64,000 bases of DNA from Acd1 sp049973945 (GTDB lineage: Archaea > Thermoproteota > Thermoprotei_A > Sulfolobales > Sulfolobaceae). Where the stretch lies: contig JBMFJH010000003.1 of the NCBI GenBank assembly GCA_049973945.1, positions 49,517 to 113,516 of the forward strand. The letters run 5' to 3'. Below, one piece after another: positions 59,017 through 64,000 of the stretch; the first letter of the stretch is position 1, and the number at the start of each line of letters is the position of its first letter. The notes below the pieces were generated by a model. The model saw only the letters and a list, made by a program, of their open reading frames with translations. It made no database searches and was not told the DNA's origin. A program made the translations under genes and the position numbers.

Positions 59017-59451
59017 CTAACTGGCCTTCAGTGACTCCTTCACGCAACTGGCCAGTCCCTCCAGGATCCTCGAGACTATGGGGTTCAGCACTCTGGACGC
59101 CAGAGAGGCTAGGACGCCAGAAAGCTTAACGTCAGTGTCGTAGTCCAGTTTCGATCCTGCCACCTTCAGGTTCGTGACGAGCTCGACCACGCTGTTCATC
59201 CCTTTACCCTTGGCGTTGAACGAGATCGTTTTCGTAGCCTGGTCGATCTTGGTGAAGAGGACCTCAGCGTTGTACTCCCCCTTTATTAAGCCGACGGAGA
59301 TTTGGCCGGTGACCTTGTAAGTGTTTTCGCTGACCTTTTCAATGCTCTTTAGCCCAGGAAAACACCTCGATACTTTATCGATGTCTGAAACGAAGCGCCA
59401 TATAGCGTCTTCCGAGAGCGGGGACAAGTCGACTGATCCTTGGACTTTCAT
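59017..59451 (-). CDS. CoxG/SRPBCC-family protein
   Basis: The protein has 144 residues. The pattern VDLSPLSEDAIWRFVSDIDKVSRCFPGLKSIE fits the CO dehydrogenase subunit G family (CoxG), with a helix-grip fold and a C-terminal amphipathic helix (VLNPIVSRILEGLASCVKESL). CoxG proteins help anchor or mature aerobic CO dehydrogenases and related molybdenum enzymes. No such enzyme gene is in this window, so its partner is not known. Confidence 0.78.
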   Translation of the reverse strand: MKVQGSVDLSPLSEDAIWRFVSDIDKVSRCFPGLKSIEKVSENTYKVTGQISVGLIKGEYNAEVLFTKIDQATKTISFNAKGKGMNSVVELVTNLKVAGSKLDYDTDVKLSGVLASLASRVLNPIVSRILEGLASCVKESLKAS

Positions 59452-59512
59452 TCAGGGCACTCGGGTTATGTTAGGCCTGGGGTCTATAACCTTGTGTCGC
59501 TGAGCGACGAAC

Positions 59513-59520
59513 GTTTATAG
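59513..59520 (+). promoter_or_regulatory. TATA box of the aldolase gene
   Basis: GTTTATAG lies about 26 nt before ATG 59543, consistent with a leaderless transcript. Confidence 0.45.
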
Positions 59521-59542
59521 CGGATGGAAACACTACTGTGCG

Positions 59543-60409
59543 ATGAAAGGAATAATAGTGGCTACGGTCACTCCGTTCAAGGACGATGGATCAATTAACT
59601 TCTCGATCGTTTCCGATTATATTAACTATTTGAAACGGGAGGGGGCCGACGGGTTCTTTATTAACGGCACTACTGGGGAAGTAAGTCTGCTCACGTATCA
59701 AGAAAAGCTGGAAATCGCAATGAAGTTCCTCGAGATAGCACCCAAAGAGACCATAGTTGGAATACACGAGAACTATACGGAAAGGGCTGTCCATCTGGCC
59801 AAAGAAGTCGTCGACAGAGGAGCATACTATATTGCGAGTCTGCCCCCCGTTTACCTAAGGCCGTCCGATAAAGGCATTATTCAGTACTACGAAAGTCTGT
59901 CGAGATTGGGCGTACCGGTCTTCGCGTATTATTACCCCTCAAAGCTCGGCTACACCATAAGCCTAGAGACCTTCCGAAGGATGGTAGAAGAGGGGATAAT
60001 CGCGGGGATGAAATTCACCACCTCTAATGCGTCAGAGTTTTACACCTATATGACTGCGCTGAAATCCGTCAATAAGGACTTCGTGATGCTGAATGGGGAC
60101 GACTGGCTGTTGCTCTACGGCCTATCCATGGGAGCGGACGGCGTAGTGAGCGGGGTAGCTAACGTGTCCCCCGCGTTGGTGAAGTCCCTCCATACGGCGG
60201 TACAGAGCGGCGACCTAAGGAAGGCTGTAGAACTTCAAAGGGCTATAAACGAGTTGCTCTCCGCGATCGGGAAGGCGGACTATCCAGCAGGGATAAAGGA
60301 AGCCCTAAAATACAGGGGAGTGTTCGTGGGAACCGTGAGGAAACCGTTGGAAAGCAATTTAGAGTCCGGGTCGCTTATATATGGTCTGCTGAAGAAACTT
60401 GGGCTGTGA
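59543..60409 (+). CDS. DHDPS/KDG-aldolase family enzyme
   Basis: The protein has 288 residues and a (beta/alpha)8 barrel. The Schiff-base lysine is Lys157 in AGMKFTTSN; NGTTGEV at 41-47 binds the carboxylate of pyruvate. The catalytic YNxP motif reads YYYP at 129-132, an N to Y change. Sulfolobales make lysine by the aminoadipate route, so a sugar-acid aldolase (e.g. 2-keto-3-deoxygluconate type) is more likely than dihydrodipicolinate synthase. Its stop codon is part of the C box of the following sRNA. Confidence 0.78.
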   Translation: MKGIIVATVTPFKDDGSINFSIVSDYINYLKREGADGFFINGTTGEVSLLTYQEKLEIAMKFLEIAPKETIVGIHENYTERAVHLAKEVVDRGAYYIASLPPVYLRPSDKGIIQYYESLSRLGVPVFAYYYPSKLGYTISLETFRRMVEEGIIAGMKFTTSNASEFYTYMTALKSVNKDFVMLNGDDWLLLYGLSMGADGVVSGVANVSPALVKSLHTAVQSGDLRKAVELQRAINELLSAIGKADYPAGIKEALKYRGVFVGTVRKPLESNLESGSLIYGLLKKLGL

Positions 60410-60462
60410 TGAGGGTCGATGTGAGGACATACATGACTGAAATATCCCCGTCTGAGACAGCC
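60402..60462 (+). ncRNA. Candidate C/D box guide sRNA with perfect terminal stem
   Basis: The terminal stem GGCTGT (60402-60407) pairs with ACAGCC (60457-60462). Inside it are C box TGATGA (60407-60412) and D box CTGA (60452-60455), with 39 nt between. A C'-like TGACTGA occurs at about 60435-60440; D' is degenerate. The guide before D, TATCCCCG, is complementary to CGGGGATA, a peptidyl-transferase-loop sequence I recall from 23S rRNA. The C box contains the stop codon of the aldolase gene. The element exactly fills the gap between two convergent genes. Confidence 0.6.
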
Positions 60463-61155
60463 TCACGGCTTGATGTCTATCACGTAAATGAACAAGGTGG
60501 AGTCGTTCAAGACGGTTGGAAGGACTACGATCGTTTCGTGGTCAACGTTGCCGGCCGTGTACACTAAGTTAAAGTACTTGGAGCCATTGTATACCGTAAT
60601 GGTGTAGTTCTTTAGTTGCAACACTCCGAGTACTGAGAAGGCTGTCACGTTGGTACCTTGAGTAACGTTTAACGCGATATCTATCAGCGAACCTTTGGGC
60701 ACTATGATGTATGTAACTGCTTTGGCCTCCGAGATAAGCTTCCTCCAGCTTATCGAGTCGTACTCGGGATAGATCACAGTTATCTTAGAGTAGATTATTG
60801 TCGTGCCCCCTATCGAAATGCTACCCTCCCATTCTTCCTTATTGAATACGAACAATTCATTGCCCTGTAAAGATGCGGTGTAGAAATGAACCTTATAGGC
60901 TGGGCTACTGTCTAAAATAAAATATGAGGACGCGAGGGGCTGCGCACTTCCGTTATTGGCACTCGCCACGATTCCGGGAATTATGCTGACGTGTTCCGCC
61001 TTGACAACTCCGTGCTCGTCGATTTCTACTCTTTTGATTTTAGAGACCCATCCTACGACCATGTCATTGTCGGCGACTAGGTAGGTCACGAAACCCAGCA
61101 TTATGGCTAACAGTACCCCTACCACGAAGGCTATGGCGACCTTGTCTAGGTTCAC
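60463..61155 (-). CDS. Membrane-anchored extracytoplasmic protein, unknown
   Basis: The protein has 230 residues. A N-terminal membrane segment (VAIAFVVGVLLAIMLGFVTYLV) is followed by a predicted beta-sandwich-like ectodomain with N-glycosylation sequons (NGS, NVT, NYT, NDS). No family is recognised. GTG start. It is convergent with the aldolase, with only the sRNA element between, and divergent from the regulator gene at 61255. Confidence 0.6.
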   Translation of the reverse strand: MNLDKVAIAFVVGVLLAIMLGFVTYLVADNDMVVGWVSKIKRVEIDEHGVVKAEHVSIIPGIVASANNGSAQPLASSYFILDSSPAYKVHFYTASLQGNELFVFNKEEWEGSISIGGTTIIYSKITVIYPEYDSISWRKLISEAKAVTYIIVPKGSLIDIALNVTQGTNVTAFSVLGVLQLKNYTITVYNGSKYFNLVYTAGNVDHETIVVLPTVLNDSTLFIYVIDIKP

Positions 61156-61254
61156 TTACACCCTGAGACGTTTTTGGACACCTCACTGTATTTAACGATA
61201 ATCGAAACTACCGACGAACGTATGTAAGTAAGGTTTTTGATTTAGGTACTTCTA

Positions 61255-61713
61255 ATGTGCGTTGAATTGGGGCTCAGGTTCAGGTCAGAGACGTCGAGGA
61301 GGATTTACGCGTACATGTTGAGGGCCGGAAAGCCTGTCAGATTGAGTGACATTAGGAGGGACCTTAACCTTGGGAGTTCGGCGTTGGTAAAACATCACAT
61401 AGACAACTTAATAGCGGAAGGCTTAGTCGAGAGGGTCGATGAGGGGCTCTACGTTGCGAAGCCACCTAAAGGTTACGTAAAGCTGTTGAAGTTCGCCGTG
61501 CCCGGCAAAGTCCTCCTCGGCTCAATGCTAGTCGCCAGCGTCCCGGTTGAGGCCTCGCTCTACTCCCTCAATACCACCGCATTGTTCCTGTACTCCATGA
61601 TAATTTCAATAGTTTCGGGTGTAGCGATGTTTTACGAAGGCTACAAATCGTACGAAGAGCTGACGAGAATTGATAACCCAGGTGAGAGAAGAACAGAAGA
61701 GGAAGAGGGTTAG
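61255..61713 (+). CDS. Membrane-bound winged-helix regulator-like protein
   Basis: The protein has 152 residues. Residues about 10-70 form a winged helix (SRRIYAYMLRAGKPVRLSDI, then LVKHHIDNLIAEGLVERVD), with a short linker and two membrane helices (VLLGSMLVASVPVEASLY and ALFLYSMIISIVSGVAMF). A DNA-binding protein anchored in the membrane is a common Sulfolobales pattern for surface-structure regulators; the target is unknown. Confidence 0.72.
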   Translation: MCVELGLRFRSETSRRIYAYMLRAGKPVRLSDIRRDLNLGSSALVKHHIDNLIAEGLVERVDEGLYVAKPPKGYVKLLKFAVPGKVLLGSMLVASVPVEASLYSLNTTALFLYSMIISIVSGVAMFYEGYKSYEELTRIDNPGERRTEEEEG

Positions 61714-61885
61714 CGGTCTCGTTCCCGCCAGGTGTTATACGAGACCTCTGAAGGTCGAAATAGTGATAGAAGGTCTTAATCTACTGGACAGCCATTGCGA
61801 GTGCGGGGAAACGTTTTGTAGGCACGCCAGAATCCTCTATTTGGAGTACATCGCTTCTACCGTGAAGGAAATCCGTAAGCGGTAG
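61682..61885 (+). CDS. Small SWIM zinc-finger protein
   Basis: The protein has about 67 residues. HCECGETFCRHARILYLEY fits the SWIM finger CxCx(n)CxH. SWIM domains bind nucleic acid or protein partners, and a small archaeal SWIM family related to eukaryotic Sws1 has been proposed to act with RadA paralogues. That role here is inference. GTG 61682 is chosen; TTG 61670 is also possible. It overlaps the upstream regulator by about 30 nt, so it is translated with it. Confidence 0.62.
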   Translation: MREEQKRKRVSGLVPARCYTRPLKVEIVIEGLNLLDSHCECGETFCRHARILYLEYIASTVKEIRKR

Positions 61886-61952
61886 GCCCTAGACCGCTCC
61901 CGATTCCTTTTCGAACTGGGACGCGCGAGTTTATTCCGAGGCCGTTTGCATC

Positions 61953-61962
61953 CTTATTAACG
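61953..61962 (+). promoter_or_regulatory. TATA box of fumC
   Basis: CTTATTAACG lies about 26 nt before the GTG at 61983, consistent with a leaderless transcript. Confidence 0.45.
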
Positions 61963-61982
61963 GCCCTCCACTCTCCTAACCT

Positions 61983-63299
61983 GTGAAGTACACAGAAACG
62001 GCTCCTAGGCTCTTCCTTAACACTGGTACCAAGTTTCCGAGGAGAATAATTTGGGCCATGGGTCTGATCAAGTACTCCGCCGCCAAAATCAACTCGGAGC
62101 TCGGCCTCCTCGACGCCAAGATAGCCGAGGCGATCATGACCGTCGCCAGAGAGGTGATGGAGGGCAAACACGACGACAAGGTCGTGCTGGACGTGTTCCA
62201 AACTGGTTCGGGCACAGGCCTCAACATGAACGTAAACGAGCTGATCGCCGAGGAGGCGAGCAGGAGGTTCGGCCTGAAGATCCACCCGAACGACCACGTG
62301 AACATGGGGCAGTCCTCCAACGACACCGTTCCCACGGCGATAAGGATCGCTGCGGTCGCTGAAGTAGAGGAGAAGCTCATCCCTGCCATGAGGAAGATGA
62401 TTGGCACGCTGAACAAGAAGTCGGAGGAGTTCAAGGACGTCGTTAAGGCGGGGAGAACCCATCTGAGAGATGCGATGCCCGTGACCTTGGGCCAGGAACT
62501 ATCGGCCTTCGAGGACGCCTTCTCCCACGACTTGCGCCTCCTGAACCAGACTTTGGACTACGTCAGGGAGTTGCCCATCGGCGGCACTGCCGTTGGCACT
62601 GGGATAAACGCGCACCCCGAGTTCCAGGCCAGGATGATAGCTGTATTTAACGAGGTCACCAAGCTGAACTTCACTCCGGCGAACAAGTTCAGGGGGCTCA
62701 GGCTTTTGACGGACTTACTCGCCCTGAGCGGCGTTCTCAGGAACATCGCGGTCGACCTCTACAGGCTCTCTCAAGACGTGAGGCTGATGTTCTCGGGGCC
62801 CATGACGGGCCTGAACGAAATCGACCTGCCTACTCAGGAGGAGATCGCCGGTAGCTCGATAATGCCCGGAAAGACGAACCCTGTGACGGTGGAAGCTGCC
62901 CTGCTGGCCTTCTCTCAGGTTACTGGACTTGACGAAGCGAACGTTAAGGCAGCGATGCTGGGCGAGTTCGAGCTGGCCATGGGCGTTCCGCTCATGGGTT
63001 ACAACGTAGTGACCCAAATCAACGTCCTTTCTGAGGCCTTGAACAAGATGGCTGACTTAGTCATAGCGGGGATGATACCCAACGTCGAGAAGATGAAACA
63101 TTACGCCGAGAGCAGCCCGTCGCTAATAACGGTGCTGTCACCGAAAATCGGCTACGATATGGCCACTAAGATCGGCAAGGAGCTGGCTAGGGGCAAGAGC
63201 ATAAGGCAGGCCCTGAAAGAGCTGGGCTTCTCCGACAGGGATATCGATGAAATCTTAAACCTCAAAGAGTTAACCAAGCCCGGCTTGCACGCGAAATGA
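61983..63299 (+). CDS. fumC: Fumarate hydratase, class II
   Basis: The protein has 438 residues. The family signature GSSIMPGKTNPV is present, along with FQTGSGTGLNMNVNELI, NDHVNMGQSSNDTVPTA and AGRTHLRDAMPVTLGQE. It hydrates fumarate to malate in the citrate cycle. The frame begins with GTG at 61983, after a TATA box. It overlaps the Nudix gene that follows by 4 nt. Confidence 0.95.
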   Translation: MKYTETAPRLFLNTGTKFPRRIIWAMGLIKYSAAKINSELGLLDAKIAEAIMTVAREVMEGKHDDKVVLDVFQTGSGTGLNMNVNELIAEEASRRFGLKIHPNDHVNMGQSSNDTVPTAIRIAAVAEVEEKLIPAMRKMIGTLNKKSEEFKDVVKAGRTHLRDAMPVTLGQELSAFEDAFSHDLRLLNQTLDYVRELPIGGTAVGTGINAHPEFQARMIAVFNEVTKLNFTPANKFRGLRLLTDLLALSGVLRNIAVDLYRLSQDVRLMFSGPMTGLNEIDLPTQEEIAGSSIMPGKTNPVTVEAALLAFSQVTGLDEANVKAAMLGEFELAMGVPLMGYNVVTQINVLSEALNKMADLVIAGMIPNVEKMKHYAESSPSLITVLSPKIGYDMATKIGKELARGKSIRQALKELGFSDRDIDEILNLKELTKPGLHAK

Positions 63300-63733
63300 G
63301 TACATGTGTTTCTGTTATTTTCAGAGGCGAGGCCTTTCTTCTGATCTTCAAGAGACGAGGCCTAGGGAAAGGAGGGTACAACTTCCCAGGAGGTAAGATG
63401 GAACAGGGAGAGTCGCCAATCGAGTGCACGCGGAGAGAGACGCTCGAAGAGGTTGGCGTAAAGCTGAACGAGGCTCATCTGTTAGGTATAGTCACGTTCG
63501 TTCACGGCGTGGAGGAGAAGATGTTCGTAGTGGTATCTCGGGACTTCAACGGGATTCCGAGCGAGAGCGACGAGGCCTTTCCGTTCTGGGTCAAAGAACT
63601 CCCTCAAGAGGGCACGTGGCCCGACGACGTAGTCTGGTTCGACTACGTGAGGAGGGGCCAGCCCTTCGAATGCGTTTTTAGGTTCAGCGAGGACTGGAGC
63701 GAGTATTACGGAGGCTACTGCGAGGCGAAGTGA
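63296..63733 (+). CDS. Nudix hydrolase
   Basis: The protein has 145 residues. The Nudix box is GGKMEQGESPIECTRRETLE followed by EVG. FKRRGLGKGGYNFPGGKM at the N-terminal side resembles MTH1-like 8-oxo-dGTPases (KxxRGxGxGxWNGxGGK), so oxidised-nucleotide sanitation is a reasonable guess. The ATG overlaps the fumC stop by 4 nt, and the stop is followed by the antiporter gene. Confidence 0.88.
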   Translation: MSTCVSVIFRGEAFLLIFKRRGLGKGGYNFPGGKMEQGESPIECTRRETLEEVGVKLNEAHLLGIVTFVHGVEEKMFVVVSRDFNGIPSESDEAFPFWVKELPQEGTWPDDVVWFDYVRRGQPFECVFRFSEDWSEYYGGYCEAK

Positions 63734-64000
63734 ATGGAGGTTCTGGAACTGTTCACGCTGGCGCTGGTGGTGGCGACCATTTCAGGGGTCGCGCTACAGT
63801 ACTTCAGAGTGTCCCCTGTGATCGCCTACATACTGGCCGGGGCTTTGCTGAACTTCTTCGGCGTCGACCTGAACTCACAGGTGTTCCAGTTCTTAGCCAC
63901 ACTTGCCGTCCAGCTCTTGGCCTTCAGGATAGGACTGACGTTCGACGCCTCTACGGTTAGGCAGGTCTTCGGTCGAGCCTCGATCATCGTTCTGGTCGAG
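63734..64000 (+). CDS. Kef/NapA-type monovalent cation:proton antiporter, cut by right edge
   Basis: An ATG directly after the Nudix stop opens a frame that runs off the right edge, with 89 residues visible. They form hydrophobic helices (LVVATISGVALQYF, VIAYILAGALLNFFGVD, LATLAVQLLAFRIGLTFD) and match the first helices of CPA2 Na+/H+ or K+/H+ antiporters, including the IAYILAG.L motif. The rest of the protein is outside the window. Confidence 0.75.
   Translation, partial: MEVLELFTLALVVATISGVALQYFRVSPVIAYILAGALLNFFGVDLNSQVFQFLATLAVQLLAFRIGLTFDASTVRQVFGRASIIVLVE

Noticed and set aside
61857..62462. 201-codon minus-strand frame antisense to fumC
   Set aside because: The translated sequence has a repetitive, His/Arg/Leu-rich shadow composition, while fumC on the other strand is unmistakable.

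Overview
The window looks like chromosomal DNA of a thermoacidophilic crenarchaeon of the order Sulfolobales, with a fairly GC-rich composition for that group. The evidence is gene content: a SegA/SegB pair, the PibD-type prepilin peptidase, an XPD helicase, archaeal GHMP shikimate kinase, split transketolase, RpoL, TFS, L10e, Csl4, Dph2, Pcc1 and an intron-containing archaeal tRNA. Genes are tightly packed, often overlap by 4 nt (ATGA, GTGA, TTGA), use many GTG and TTG starts, and first genes commonly begin 24-32 nt after a TATA box, as in leaderless crenarchaeal mRNAs. I see no rRNA, no CRISPR array, no insertion sequence and no prophage.

Layout. 1-5800: a nucleotidyltransferase-like gene cut by the left edge, a FAD oxidoreductase, a dolichol-kinase-like protein, a PD-(D/E)XK-like protein, purT and a deacetylase-family gene. 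5800-8380: an operon led by a CBS-domain protein whose C terminus looks like a ribosome hibernation factor, followed by a nitrilase homologue without catalytic residues. 8384-11816: FAD and Fe-S subunits of a glycolate/D-lactate dehydrogenase. 11830-13123: segAB, containing a dense cluster of SegB-box-like palindromes. 13176-21024: sugar nucleotide and glycosyltransferase genes, superoxide dismutase, a large membrane/helical protein, and an XPD operon. 21243-21864: a VapBC pair with a frameshifted toxin gene. 22336-31701: ten co-directional genes for the complete aromatic pathway from transketolase to chorismate and on to prephenate. 31766-37783: an informational operon (ThiF-like, membrane protein, Cdc45/RecJ-like, Pcc1, L10e, Dph2, Csl4, RpoL, an unknown protein, TFS), then tRNA-Arg. 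37925-47955: PibD, acyl-CoA dehydrogenase, transporters, a thioesterase, a NurA/HerA-like operon and CoA-disulfide reductase. 48016-64000: sugar isomerase, cysS, glutamate dehydrogenase, an OLD-like ATPase, an SDR and uracil-DNA glycosylase, a TSUP permease, a metal regulator, an aldolase, fumarase and an antiporter cut by the right edge.

The least expected content is RNA. Four short gene-junction segments have C/D box guide sRNA architecture (C, D', C' and D boxes with 37-39 nt between C and D), and in two or three of them a box doubles as a stop or start codon of a neighbouring gene. Other observations of note are the SegB-box array inside the SegB linker coding sequence, the CBS-HPF fusion, a NurA/HerA-like operon with an unknown third gene and no Mre11/Rad50, and two apparent single-base frameshifts (vapC and an ArsB/NhaD-like permease). 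Functions are assigned from motif recognition by eye; no database search was run.
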